NCBI RefSeq assembly: GCF_050947335.1
Contig: NC_134993.1
Span: forward strand, 4,898,001 to 4,962,000
Length of the DNA: 64,000 nucleotides
From: Megachile rotundata
Taxonomy: Eukaryota; Arthropoda; Insecta; Hymenoptera; Megachilidae
Reading direction: 5' to 3'
In this document: one piece after another, positions 32,300 to 48,090 of the stretch
Position numbering within the stretch: the stretch's first letter is position 1
Layout: each line of letters opens with the position of its first letter
The notes under the pieces: generated by a model
Told to the model about the DNA's origin: nothing
Seen by the model: the letters and a program-made list of their open reading frames with translations, nothing else
Databases searched by the model: none
Translations under genes and position numbers: made by a program

Positions 32300-34920
32300 C
32301 AATCACGACCACACAATCACGATCACACAATCACGATCACACAATCACGTTCACACAATCACAAACACACAGTCGCGATCACTCGACCACGATCACACAA
32401 TCACGATCACACAATCACAATCACAATCACGATCACACAGTCATGATCACACCATCACGATCACACGATCACGATCACACAATCACAATCACACAATCGT
32501 TATCACACAATCACGATCACACAATCACCATCCCACAATCACCATCACAAAATCACGATCACACAATCACGATCACACAATCACGATCACACAATCACAA
32601 TCACGCAATCACAATCGCACAATCGCAATCACACAATCACAATCATACAATCACAATCACACAATCACAATCTCACAATCACAATCACACAATCACAATC
32701 ACACAATCACAATCACACAATCACAATCACACAATCACAATTACACAATCACAATCACACAATCACAATCCCACAATCACAATCCCACAATCACAATCCC
32801 ACAATCACAATCCCACAATCACAATCCCACAATCACAATCCCACAATCACAATCCCACAATCACACAATCACACAGTCACAATCCCACAATCACGATCAC
32901 ACAATCACGATCACACAATCACAATCACACAATCACGATCACACAATCACGTTCACACAATTACAAACACACAGTCGCGATCACACTATCACGATCACAC
33001 AATCACAGTCACACAATCACAATCACACAATCACAATCACAATCACGATCACACAGTCACGAACACACAATCACGATCACATCAATCACCATCACACAAT
33101 CACAATCACACAATCAAGGTCACACAATGACGATCACACAATCACCATCACACAACCACGACCACACAATCACGATCACACAATCACGCTCACGCAACCA
33201 CGATCACACAATTACGACCACACAATCACGATCACACAATCACGATCACACAATCACAACCACACAATCACAAACACACAGTCGCGATCACACGATCACG
33301 ATCACACGATCACGATCACACAATCACAATCACACAATCAAGGTCACACAATGACGATCACACCATCACCATCACACAATCACGACCACACAATCACGAT
33401 CACACAATCACGATCACACAATCACGTTCACACAATCACAAACACACAGTCGCGATCACTCGATCACGATCACACGATCACGATCACACAATCACGATCA
33501 CACAATCACGATCACACAATCACAATCACACAATCACAAACACACAGTCGCGATCACACGATCACGATCACACGATCACGATCACACAATCACAATCACA
33601 CAATCAAGGTCACACAATGACGATCACACAATCACGATCACACAATCACAAACACACAGTCGCGATCACACGATCACGATCACACAATCACGATCACACA
33701 GTCACGATCACACAATCACAATCACACAATCACGATCACACAATCACCATCACACAATCACGATCACACAATCACGATCACACAATCACGATCACACAAT
33801 CACGATCACACAATCACAGTCACACAATCACAATCACACAATCACAATCACAATCACGATCACACAGTCACGATCACACCATCACGATCACACGGTCACC
33901 ATCACACAATCACGATCACACAATCACAATCACACAATCACGATCACACAATCACGATCACACAATCACGATCACACAAACACGATCACACGATCACAAT
34001 CACACAATCACAAACACACAGTCGCGATCACACGATCACGATCACACGATCACGATCACACGATCGCGATCACACGATCACGATCACACGATCACCATCA
34101 CACAATCACGATCACACGATCACCATCACACAATCACGATCACACAATCACAATCACACAATCACGATCACACAATCACGATCACACAATCACGATCACA
34201 CAATCACGATCACACAATCACGATCACACAATCACCATCACACAATCACCATCACACAATCACAATCACACAATCAAGGTCACACAATGACGATCACACA
34301 ATCACCATCACACAATCACGATCACACAATCACGATCACACAATCACGATCACACAACCACGATCACACAATCACAAACACACAGTCGCGATCACACGAT
34401 CACGATCACACAATCACGATCACACAGTCACGAGCACACAATCACAATCACACAATCACGATCACACAATCACCATCACACAATCACGATCACACAATCA
34501 CGATCACACAATCACGATCACACAATCACGATCACACAATCACGATCACACAATCACAGTCACACAATCACAATCACTCAATCACAATCACAATCACGAT
34601 CACACAGTCACGATCACACCATCACGATCACACGATCACCATCACACAATCACGATCACACAATCAGGGTCACACAATGACGATCACACCATCACCATCA
34701 CACAATCACGATCACACAATCACGATCACACAATCACCATCACACAATCACGATCACACAATCACGTTCACACTATCACAAACACACAGTCGCGATCACA
34801 CGATCACGATCACACAATCACGATCACACAGTCACGATCACACAATCACAATCACACAATCACGATCACACAATCACCATCACACAATCACGATCACACA
34901 ATCACGATCACACAATCACG
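32300..34920 (+). repeat. 2.66-kb tandem duplication in copy A, left half
   Basis: The landmarks GTCATGATC (32,443), marker ATGs (33,351, 33,617), CACATCAATCACC (about 33,078) and the AGGGTCA variant (34,677) all recur about 2,655-2,672 bp later. The two halves are directly adjacent. Confidence 0.8.
32408..32892 (+). repeat. P module copy 5 (7 CCCAC units), in copy A
   Basis: Left member of the 2.66 kb tandem duplication confined to copy A. Seven CCCAC units before the 8-mer burst. The right member is at 35,065. Confidence 0.85.
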
Positions 34921-34959
34921 ATCACACAACCACGATCACACAATCACAAACACACAGTC

Positions 34960-37600
34960 GCGATCACACGATCACGATCACACAATCACGATCACACAGT
35001 CACGTTCACACAATCACAAACACACAGTCGCGATCACTCGACCACGATCACACAATCACGATCACACAATCACAATCACAATCACGATCACACAGTCATG
35101 ATCACACCATTACGATCACACGATCACGATCACACAATCACAATCACACAATCGTTATCACACAATCACGATCACACAATCACCATCCCACAATCACCAT
35201 CACAAAATCACGATCACACAATCACGATCACACAATCACGATCACACAATCACAATCACGCAATCACAATCGCACAATCGCAATCACACAATCACAATCA
35301 TACAATCACAATCACACAATCACAATCTCACAATCACAATCACACAATCACAATCACGCAATCACAATCACACAATCACAATCACACAATCACAATTACA
35401 CAATCACAATCACACAATCACAATCCCACAATCACAATCCCACAATCACAATCCCACAATCACAATCCCACAATCACAATCCCACAATCACAATCCCACA
35501 ATCACAATCCCACAATCACAATCCCACAATCACACAATCACACAGTCACAATCCCACAATCACGATCACACAATCACGATCACACAATCACAATCACACA
35601 ATCACGATCACACAATCACGTTCACACAATTACAAACACACAGTCGCGATCACACTATCACGATCACACAATCACAGTCACACAATCACAATCGCACAAT
35701 CACAATCACAATCACGATCACACAGTCACGAACACACAATCACGATCACATCAATCACCATCACACAATCACAATCACACAATCAAGGTCACACAATGAC
35801 GATCACACAATCACCATCACACAACCACGACCACACAATCACGATCACACAATCACGCTCACGCAATCACGATCACACAATTACGACCACACAATCACGA
35901 TCACACAATCACGATCACACAATCACAACCACACAATCACAAACACACAGTCGCGATCACACGATCACGATCACACGATCACGATCACACAATCACAATC
36001 ACACAATCAAGGTCACACAATGACGATCACACCATCACCATCACACAATCACGACCACACAATCACGATCACACAATCACGATCACACAATCACGTTCAC
36101 ACAATCACAAACACACAGTCGCGATCACTCGATCACGATCACACGATCACGATCACACAATCACGATCACACAATCACAATCACACAATCACAAACACAC
36201 AGTCGCGATCACACGATCACGATCACACGATCACGATCACACAATCACAATCACACAATCAAGGTCACACAATGACGATCACACAATCACGATCACACAA
36301 TCACAAACACACAGTCGCGATCACACGATCACGATCACACAATCACGATCACACAGTCACGATCACACAATCACAATCACACAATCACGATCACACAAAT
36401 CCCCATCACACAATCACGATCACACAATCACGATCACACAATCACGATCACACAATCACGATCACACAAACACGATCACACGATCACAATCACACAATCA
36501 CAAACACACAGTCGCGATCACACGATCACGATCACACGATCACGATCACACGATCGCGATCACACGATCACGATCACACGATCACCATCACACAATCACG
36601 ATCACACGATCACCATCACACAATCACGATCACACAATCACAATCACACAATCACGATCACACAATCACGATCACACAATCACGATCACACAATCACGAT
36701 CACACAATCACGATCACACAATCACCATCACACAATCACAATCACACAATCAAGGTCACACAATGACGATCACACAATCACCATCACACAATCACGATCA
36801 CACAATCACGATCACACAATCACGATCACACAACCACGATCACACAATCACAAACACACAGTCGCGATCACACGATCACGATCACACAATCACGATCACA
36901 CAGTCACGAGCACACAATCACAATCACACAATCACGATCACACAATCACCATCACACAATCACGATCACACAATCACGATCACACAATCACGATCACACA
37001 ATCACGATCACACAATCACGATCACACAATCACAGTCACACAATCACAATCACTCAATCACAATCACAATCACGATCACACAGTCACGATCACACCATCA
37101 CGATCACACGATCACCATCACACAATCACGATCACACAATCACAATCACACAATCACGATCACACAATCACGATCACACAATCACGATCACACAAACACG
37201 ATCACACGATCACAATCACACAATCACAAACACACAGTCGCGATCACACGATCACGATCACACGATCACGATCACACGATCGCGATCACACGATCACGAT
37301 CACACGATCACGATCACACAATCACAATCACACAATCAGGGTCACACAATGACGATCACACCATCACCATCACACAATCACGATCACACAATCACGATCA
37401 CACAATCACCATCACACAATCACGATCACACAATCACGTTCACACTGTCACAAACACACAGTCGCGATCACACGATCACGATCACACAATCACGATCACA
37501 CAGTCACGATCACACAATCACAATCACACAATCACGATCACACAATCACCATCACACAATCACGATCACACAATCACGATCACACAATCACGATCACACA
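34960..37600 (+). repeat. 2.66-kb tandem duplication in copy A, right half
   Basis: Right half of the tandem pair. It carries an internal deletion at about 36,395, where CACAAATCCCC marks an irregular junction; the spacing to the left half drops from about 2,655 to 2,476 bp across it and returns to about 2,672 bp by 37,349. Copy B has only one such segment. Confidence 0.8.
35065..35560 (+). repeat. P module copy 6 (8 CCCAC units), in copy A
   Basis: Right member of the 2.66 kb tandem duplication, 2,655 bp from copy 5 at the GTCATGATC landmark. It has eight CCCAC units, a CCATTACGATC substitution and an extra CGCAATC in the A-type tract. Confidence 0.85.
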
Positions 37601-37744
37601 ATCACGATCACACAATCACAGTCACACAGTCACAATCACACAATCGCAAGCACAATCACGATCACACAGTCACGATCACACCATCACGATCACACGATCA
37701 CGATCACACAATCACAATCACACAATCACAATCACACAATCACA

Positions 37745-37855
37745 CTGTCACAATCCCACAATCACGATCACATAATCACGATCACACAGTCACGATCACA
37801 CGATCACGATCACACAATAACAATCACACAATCACAATCACACAATCACGAGCAC
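37745..37855 (+). repeat. D module copy 9, start of region IV
   Basis: Full landmark order over 111 bp. It marks the point where the sequence stops matching copy B, which instead continues into a P-like stretch at about 56,460. Confidence 0.85.
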
Positions 37856-38472
37856 ACAATCACGATCACACAATCACCATCACACAATCACGATCACACA
37901 ATCACGATCACACAATCACAATCACACAATCACGATCACACAATCACGATCACACAATCACGATCACACAATCACAATCACACAATCACGATCACACAAT
38001 CACGATCACACAATCACGATCACACAATCACCATCACACAATCACCATCACACAATCACCATCACACAATCACCATCACACAATCACGATCACACAATCA
38101 CAATCACACAATCACAATATCACAATCGCAATCACACAATCACAATCACACAATCACACAATCACACAATCACGATCACACTATCACGATCACACAATCA
38201 CGATCACACAATCACGATCACACAATCACGATCACACAATCACGATCACACAATCACGATCACACAATCACGATCACACAATCACCATCAAACAATCACC
38301 ATCACACAATCACCATCACACAATCACCATCACACAATCACAATCACACAATCAAGGTCACACAATGACGATCACACAATCACCATCACACAATCACGAC
38401 CACTCAATCACGATCACACAATCACGATCACACAATCACGATCACACAATCACGTTCACACAATCACAAACA

Positions 38473-38672
38473 CAGAGTCGCGATCACACGATCACGATCA
38501 CACAACCACGATCACACAGTCACGATCACACAATCAGAGTCACATAATCACAATCACACAACCACAATCACACAATCACACAGTCACAATCCCACTATCA
38601 CGACCACACAGTCACGATCACACAATCACAATCATACAATCACAATCACACAATCACATTAACACAATCAGA
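38473..38672 (+). repeat. E module copy 11, region IV
   Basis: Full length. A change to AGTCACATAATC introduces a TAA that ends the forward frame starting at 36,763. Confidence 0.85.
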
Positions 38673-38924
38673 CAATCACACAGTCACACAATCACGATCA
38701 CACAATCACGATCACACAATCACGATCACACAATCACGATCACACAATCACGATCACACAATCACGATCACACAATCACGATCACACAGTCACGATCACA
38801 CAATCACAACCACACCATCACGATCACACAATCACGATCACACAATCACGATCACACAATCACGATCACACAATCACGATCACACAATCACGATCACACA
38901 ATCACGTTCACACAATCACAAACA

Positions 38925-39124
38925 CAGAGTCGCGATCACACGATCACGATCACACAACCACGATCACACAGTCACGATCACACAATCAGAGTCACACAAT
39001 CACAATCACACAACCACAATCACACAATCACACAGTCACAATCCCACTATCACGACCACACAGTCACGATCACACAATCACAATCATACAATCACAATCA
39101 CACAATCACATTAACACAATCAGA
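38925..39124 (+). repeat. E module copy 12, region IV
   Basis: Full length, only 452 bp after copy 11, the closest pair in the window. Confidence 0.85.
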
Positions 39125-40728
39125 CAATCACACAGTCACACAATCACGATCACACAATCACGATCACACAATCACGATCACACAATCACGATCACACAAT
39201 CACGATCACACAATCACAATCACACAATCACAATCACACAATCAAAATCACACAATCACAATCACACAATCAAGGTCACACAATGACGATCACACAATCA
39301 CCATCACACAATCTCGACCACACAATCACGATCACACAATCACGATCACACAATCACGTTCACACAATCACAAACACACAGTCGCGATCACTCGATCACG
39401 ATCACACAATCACGATCACACAATCACGATCACTCAATCACAATCACACAATCACAAACACACAGTCGCGATCACACGATCACGATCAGACGATCACGAT
39501 CACACGATCACGATCACACAATCACAGTCACACAATCAAGGTCACACAATGACGATCACACCATCACCATCACACAATCACGACCACACAATCACGATCA
39601 CACAATCACGATCACACAATCACGTTCACACAATCACAAACACACAGTCGCGATCACTCGATCACGATCACACAATCACGATCACACAGTCACTATCACA
39701 CAATCACAATCACACAATCACAATATCACAATCGCAATCACACAATCACAATAACACAATCAGACAATCACACAATCACACAATCACGATCACACAATCA
39801 TGATCACACAATCACGATCACACAATCACGATCACACAATCACCATCACACAATCACAATCACACAATCAAGGTCACACAATGACGATCACACAATCACC
39901 ATCACACAATCACGATCACACAATCACGATCACACAATCACGATCACACAATCACGATCACACAATCACAAACACACAGTCGCGATCACACGATCACGAT
40001 CACACAATCACGATCACACAGTCACGATCACACAATCACAACCACACCATCACGATCACACAATCACCATCACACAATCACGATCACACAATCACGATCA
40101 CACAATCACGATCACACAATCACGATCACACAATCACCGTCACACAATCACAATCACACAATCACAATCACAATCACGATCACACAGTCACGATCACACC
40201 ATCACGATCACACGATCACCATCACACAATCACGATCACACAATCACAATCACACAATCACGATCACACAATCACGATCACACAATCACGATCACACAAT
40301 CACAAACACACAGTCGCGATCACACGATCACGATCACACGATCCCGATCACACGATCGCGATCACACGATCACGATCACACGATCACGATCACACAATCA
40401 CAATCACACAATCAAGGTCACACAATGACGATCACACCATCACCATCACACAATCACGACCACACAATCACGATCACACAATCACGATCACACAATCACA
40501 AACACACAGTCGCGATCACTCGACCACGATCACACAATCACGATCACACAGTCACGATCACACAATCACCATCACACAATCACCATCACACAATCACAAT
40601 CACACAATCAAGGTCACACAATGACGATCACACAATCACCATCACACAATCACGACCACTCAATCACGATCACACAATCACGATCACACAATCACGATCA
40701 CACAATCACGTTCACACAATCACAAACA

Positions 40729-40928
40729 CAGAGTCGCGATCACACGATCACGATCACACAACCACGATCACACAGTCACGATCACACAATCAGAGTCACA
40801 CAATCACAATCACACAACCACAATCACACAATCACACAGTCACAATCCCACTATCACGACCACACAGTCACGATCACACAATCACAATCATACAATCACA
40901 ATCACACAATCACATTAACACAATCAGA
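40729..40928 (+). repeat. E module copy 13, in copy B
   Basis: Counterpart of copy 3, offset 21,588 bp. Confidence 0.85.
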
Positions 40929-42508
40929 CAATCACACAGTCACACAATCACGATCACACAATCACGATCACACAATCACGATCACACAATCACGATCACA
41001 CAATCACAATCACACAATCACAATCACACAATCAAAATCACACAATCACAATCACACAATCAAGGTCACACAATGACGATCACACAATCACCATCACACA
41101 ATCTCGACCACACAATCACGATCACACAATCACGATCACACAATCACGTTCACACAATCACAAACACACAGTCGCGATCACTCGATCACGATCACACAAT
41201 CACGATCACGCAATCACGATCACTCAATCACAATCACACAATCACAAACACACAGACGCGATCACACGATCACGATCACACGATCACGATCTCACAATCA
41301 CAATCACACAATCGTTATCACACAATCACGATCACACAATCACGATCACACAATCACAATCACACAATCACAATCACACAATCAAGGTCACACAATGACG
41401 ATCACACAATCACCATTACGCAATCACGATCACACAATCACAATCACACAATCACGATCACACAATCACGATCACACAATCACGATCACACAAACACGAT
41501 CACACGATCACAATCACACAATCACAAACACACAGTCGCGATCACACGATCACGATCACACGATCACGATCACACGATCGCGATCAGACGATCACGATCA
41601 CACGATCACGATCACACAATCACAATCACACAATCAAGGTCACACAATGACGATCACACCATCACCATCACACAATCACGACCACACAATCACGATCACA
41701 CAATCACGATCACACAATCACGTTCACACAATCACAAACACACAGTCGCGATCACTCGATCACGATCACACAATCACGATCACACAGTCACTATCACACA
41801 ATCACAATCACACAATCACAATATCACAATCGCAATCACACAATCACAATAACACAATCAGACAATCACACAATCACACAATCACGATCACACAATCATG
41901 ATCACACAATCACGATCACACAATCACGATCACACAATCACGATCACACAATCACGATCACACAATCACCATCACACAATCACAATCACACAATCAAGGT
42001 CACACAATGACGATCACACAATCACCATCACACAATCACGATCACACAATCACGATCACACAATCACGATCACACAATCACAAACACACAGTCGCGATCA
42101 CACGATCACGATCACACAATCACGATCACACAGTCACGATCACACAATCACAACCACACCATCACGATCACACAATCACCATCACACAATCACGATCACA
42201 CAATCACGATCACACAATCACAGTCACACAATCACAATCACACAATCACAATCACAATCACGATCACACAGTCACGAACACACAATCACGATCACACAAT
42301 CACCATCACACAATCACAATCACACAATCAAGGTCACACAATGACGATCACACCATCACCATCACACAATCACGACCACACAATCACGATCACACAATCA
42401 CGATCACACAATCACGTTCACACAATCACAAACACACAGTCGCGATCACTCGATCACGATCACACGATCACGATCACACAATCACAATCACACAATCAAG
42501 GTCACACA

Positions 42509-42847
42509 ATGACGATCAACAATCACAATCACAATCACGATCACACAGTCATGATCACACCATCACGATCACACGATCACGATCACACAATCACAATCAC
42601 ACAATCGTTATCACACAATCACCATCACACAATCACCATCCCACAATCACCATCACATAATCACCATCACACAATCACGATCACACAATCACGATCACAC
42701 AATCACGATCACACAATCACAATCACGCAATCACAATCGCACAATCGCAATCGCACAATCACAATCATACAATCACAATCACACAATCACAATCTCACAA
42801 TCACAATCACACAATCACAATCACACAATCACAATCACACAATCACA
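42509..42847 (+). repeat. S module copy 3, in copy B
   Basis: Exact +21,588 bp counterpart of the copy at 20,921 and of identical length. It is also the left member of the 2,247-bp repeat in copy B. Confidence 0.85.
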
Positions 42848-42958
42848 CTGTCACAATCCCACAATCACGATCACATAATCACGATCACACAGTCACGATC
42901 ACACGATCACGATCACACAATAACAATCACACAATCACAATCACACAATCACGAGCAC
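42848..42958 (+). repeat. D module copy 10, in copy B
   Basis: Full landmark order over 111 bp, exactly 21,588 bp after copy 6. Confidence 0.85.
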
Positions 42959-43449
42959 ACAATCACGATCACACAATCACCATCACACAATCACGATCAC
43001 ACAATCACGATCACACAATCACAATCACACAATCACGATCACACAATCACGATCACACAATCACGATCACACAATCACAATCACACAATCACGATCACAC
43101 AATCACGATCACACAATCACGATCACACAATCACCATCACACAATCACCATCACACAATCACCATCACACAATCACCATCACACAATCACGATCACACAA
43201 TCACAATCACACAATCACAATATCACAATCGCAATCACACAATCACAATCACACAATCACACAATCACACAATCACGATCACACTATCACGATCACACAA
43301 TCACGATCACACAATCACGATCACAAAATCACGATCACACAATCGCGATCACACAATCACGATCACACAATCACGATCACACAATCACGATCACACAATC
43401 ACGATCACACAATCACGATCACACAATCACGTTCACACAATCACAAACA

Positions 43450-43649
43450 CAGAGTCGCGATCACACGATCACGATCACACAACCACGATCACACAGTCAC
43501 GATCACACAATCAGAGTCACACAATCACAATCACACAACCACAATCACACAATCACACAGTCACAATCCCACTATCACGACCACACAGTCACGATCACAC
43601 AATCACAATCATACAATCACAATCACACAATCACATTAACACAATCAGA
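43450..43649 (+). repeat. E module copy 14, in copy B
   Basis: Counterpart of copy 4, offset 21,588 bp. Confidence 0.85.
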
Positions 43650-44755
43650 CAATCACACAGTCACACAATCACGATCACACAATCACGATCACACAATCAC
43701 GATCACACAATCACGATCACACAATCACGATCACACAATCACAATCACACAATCACAATCACACAATCAAAATCACACAATCACTATCACACAATCAAGG
43801 TCACACAATGACGATCACACAATCACCATCACACAATCTCGACCACACAATCACGATCACACAATCACGATCACACAATCACGTTCACACAATCACAAAC
43901 ACACAGTCGCGATCACTCGATCACGATCACACAATCACGATCACACAATCACGATCACTCAATCACAATCACACAATCACAAACACACAGTCGCGATCAC
44001 ACGATCACGATCAGACGATCACGATCACACGATCACGATCACACAATCACAATCACACAATCAAGGTCACACAATGACGATCACACCATCACCATCACAC
44101 AATCACGACCACACAATCACGATCACACAATCACGATCACACAATCACGTTCACACAATTACAAACACACAGTCGCGATCACTCGATCACGATCACACAA
44201 TCACGATCACACAGTCACTATCACACAATCACAATCACACAATCACAATATCACAATCGCAATCACACAATCACAATAACACAATCAGACAATCACACAA
44301 TCACACAATCACGATCACACAATCATGATCACACAATCACGATCACACAATCACGATCACACAATCACCATCACACAATCACAATCACACAATCAAGGTC
44401 ACACAATGACGATCACACAATCACCATCACACAATCACGATCACACAATCACGATCACACAATCACGATCACACAATCACAAACACACAGTCGCGATCAC
44501 ACGATCACGATCACACAATCACGATCACACAGTCACGATCACACAATCACAACCACACCATCACGATCACACAATCACCATCACACAATCACGATCACAC
44601 AATCACGATCACACAATCACGATCACACAATCACAAACACACAGTCGCGATCACACGATCACGATCACACGATCCCGATCACACGATCGCGATCACACGA
44701 TCACGATCACACGATCACGATCACACAATCACAATCACACAATCAAGGTCACACA

Positions 44756-45094
44756 ATGACGATCAACAATCATAATCACAATCACGATCACACAGTCATG
44801 ATCACACCATCACGATCACACGATCACGATCACACAATCACAATCACACAATCGTTATCACACAATCACCATCACACAATCACCATCCCACAATCACCAT
44901 CACATAATCACCATCACACAATCACGATCACACAATCACGATCACACAATCACGATCACACAATCACAATCACGCAATCACAATCGCACAATCGCAATCG
45001 CACAATCACAATCATACAATCACAATCACACAATCACAATCTCACAATCACAATCACACAATCACAATCACACAATCACAATCACACAATCACA
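44756..45094 (+). repeat. S module copy 4, in copy B
   Basis: Right member of the 2,247-bp repeat in copy B, again 339 bp long. It carries a private CATAATCAC change just after the ATG, which separates it from the left member. Confidence 0.85.
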
Positions 45095-45205
45095 CTGTCA
45101 CAATCCCACAATCACGATCACATAATCACGATCACACAGTCACGATCACACGATCACGATCACACAATAACAATCACACAATCACAATCACACAATCACG
45201 AGCAC
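45095..45205 (+). repeat. D module copy 11, in copy B
   Basis: Full landmark order over 111 bp, 2,247 bp after copy 10. Confidence 0.85.
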
Positions 45206-45696
45206 ACAATCACGATCACACAATCACCATCACACAATCACGATCACACAATCACGATCACACAATCACAATCACACAATCACGATCACACAATCACGAT
45301 CACACAATCACGATCACACAATCACAATCACACAATCACGATCACACAATCACGATCACACAATCACGATCACACAATCACCATCACACAATCACCATCA
45401 CACAATCACCATCACACAATCACCATCACACAATCACGATCACACAATCACAATCACACAATCACAATATCACAATCGCAATCACACAATCACAATCACA
45501 CAATCACACAATCACACAATCACGATCACACTATCACGATCACACAATCACGATCACACAATCACGATCACAAAATCACGATCACACAATCGCGATCACA
45601 CAATCACGATCACACAATCACGATCACACAATCACGATCACACAATCACGATCACACAATCACGATCACACAATCACGTTCACACAATCACAAACA

Positions 45697-45896
45697 CAGA
45701 GTCGCGATCACACGATCACGATCACACAACCACGATCACACAGTCACGATCACACAATCAGAGTCACACAATCACAATCACACAACCACAATCACACAAT
45801 CACACAGTCACAATCCCACTATCACGACCACACAGTCACGATCACACAATCACAATCATACAATCACAATCACACAATCACATTAACACAATCAGA
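45697..45896 (+). repeat. E module copy 15, in copy B
   Basis: 2,247 bp after copy 14, part of the copy-B internal repeat. Confidence 0.85.
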
Positions 45897-47810
45897 CAAT
45901 CACACAGTCACACAATCACGATCACACAATCACGATCACACAATCACGATCACACAATCACGATCACACAATCACGATCACACAATCACAATCACACAAT
46001 CACAATCACACAATCAAAATCACACAATCACTATCACACAATCAAGGTCACACAATGACGATCACACAATCACCATCACACAATCTCGACCACACAATCA
46101 CGATCACACAATCACGATCACACAATCACGTTCACACAATCACAAACACACAGTCGCGATCACTCGATCACGATCACACAATCACGATCACACAATCACG
46201 ATCACTCAATCACAATCACACAATCACAAACACACAGTCGCGATCACACGATCACGATCAGACGATCACGATCACACGATCACGATCACACAATCACAAT
46301 CACACAATCAAGGTCACACAATGACGATCACACCATCACCATCACACAATCACGACCACACAATCACGATCACACAATCACGATCACACAATCACGTTCA
46401 CACAATTACAAACACACAGTCGCGATCACTCGATCACGATCACACAATCACGATCACACAATCACGATCACACAATCACGATCACACAATCACGATCACA
46501 CAATCACAATCACACAATCACAATCACACAATCAAAATCACACAATCACTATCACACAATCAAGGTCACACAATGACGATCACACAATCACGATCACACA
46601 ATCACGTTCACACAATCACAAACACACAGTCGCGATCACTCGATCACGATCACACAATCACGATCACACAATCACGATCACTCAATCACAATCACACAAT
46701 CACAAACACACAGTCGCGATCACACGATCACGATCAGACGATCACGATCACACGATCACGATCACACAATCACAATCACACAATCAAGGTCACACAATGA
46801 CGATCACACCATCACCATCACACAATCACGACCACACAATCACGATCACACAATCACGATCACACAATCACGTTCACACAATTACAAACACACAGTCGCG
46901 ATCACTCGATCACGATCACACAATCACGATCACACAGTCACTATCACACAATCACAATCACACAATCACAATATCACAATCGCAATCACACAATCACAAT
47001 AACACATTCAGACAATCACACAATCACACAATCACGATCACACAATCATGATCACACAATCACGATCACACAATCACGATCACACAATCACCATCACACA
47101 ATCACAATCACACAATCAAGGTCACACAATGACGATCACACAATCACCATCACACAATCACGATCACACAATCACGATCACACAATCACGATCACACAAT
47201 CACGATCACACAATCACAAACACACAGTCGCGATCACACGATCACGATCACACAATCACGATCACACAGTCACGATCACACAATCACAACCACACCATCA
47301 CGATCACACAATCACCATCACACAATCACGATCACACAATCACGATCACACAATCACGATCACACAATCACAAACACACAGTCGCGATCACACGATCACG
47401 ATCACACGATCCCGATCACACGATCGCGATCACACGATCACGATCACACGATCACGATCACACAATCACAATCACACAATCAAGGTCACACAATGACGAT
47501 CACACCATCACCATCACACAATCACGACCACACAATCACGATCACACAATCACGATCACACAATCACGTTCACACAATCACAAACACACAGTCGCGATCA
47601 CTCGACCACGATCACACAATCACGATCACACAGTCACGATCACACAATCACCATCACACAATCACCATCACACAACCACAATCACACAATCAAGGTCACA
47701 CAATGACGATCACACAATCACCATCACACAATCACGACCACTCAATCACGATCACATAATCACGATCACACAATCACGATCACACAATCACGTTCACACA
47801 ATCACAAACA

Positions 47811-48010
47811 CAGAGTCGCGATCACACGATCACGATCACACAACCACGATCACACAGTCACGATCACACAATCAGAGTCACACAATCACAATCACACAAC
47901 CACAATCACACAATCACACAGTCACAATCCCACTATCACGACCACACAGTCACGATCACACAATCACAATCATACAATCACAATCACACGATCACATTAA
48001 CACAATCAGA
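47811..48010 (+). repeat. E module copy 16, in copy B
   Basis: Full length, with CACACGATCACATTAAC replacing the usual CAATC before CATTAAC. Counterpart of copy 8. Confidence 0.85.
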
Positions 48011-48090
48011 CAATCACACAGTCACACAATCACGATCACACAATCACGATCACACAATCACGATCACACAATCACGATCACACAATCACA

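Larger units (their letters stand above)
18929..37730 (+). repeat. Copy A of the roughly 21.5-kb-spaced duplication
   Basis: From CTCGACCACG at 18,931 the order of variant units matches a second copy beginning at 40,519. The offset is exactly 21,588 bp through at least 22,220. Later anchors give 21,467 (27,584), 21,383 (29,222), 21,509 (31,370) and about 21,217 (34,287). The changes come from unit gains and losses, such as 14, 84 and 154 bp, and from segments present in only one copy. The match ends at about 37,730. No gene is seen. Confidence 0.8.
37745..40516 (+). repeat. Region IV: spacer between copies A and B
   Basis: It starts with D module copy 9, continues with the G-type, CCATC and 8-mer bursts seen at 15.2-15.8 kb, then two closely spaced E modules, V modules and a CpG-dense CCCGATC stretch. 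Its content is like regions II and III, so it may be the remainder of the ancestral segment lost from the end of copy B. No gene is seen. Confidence 0.7.
42509..44325 (+). repeat. 2,247-bp repeat in copy B, left member
   Basis: S, D, E and V modules occur in the same order at +2,247 bp (anchors 42,848/45,095, 43,450/45,697, 43,808/46,055, 44,074/46,321). Copy A has only one such set at this place. Confidence 0.8.
44756..46440 (+). repeat. 2,247-bp repeat in copy B, right member
   Basis: Right member, joined at its left to a CpG-dense CCCGATC stretch. It stops matching soon after the V module at 46,321. Confidence 0.8.
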
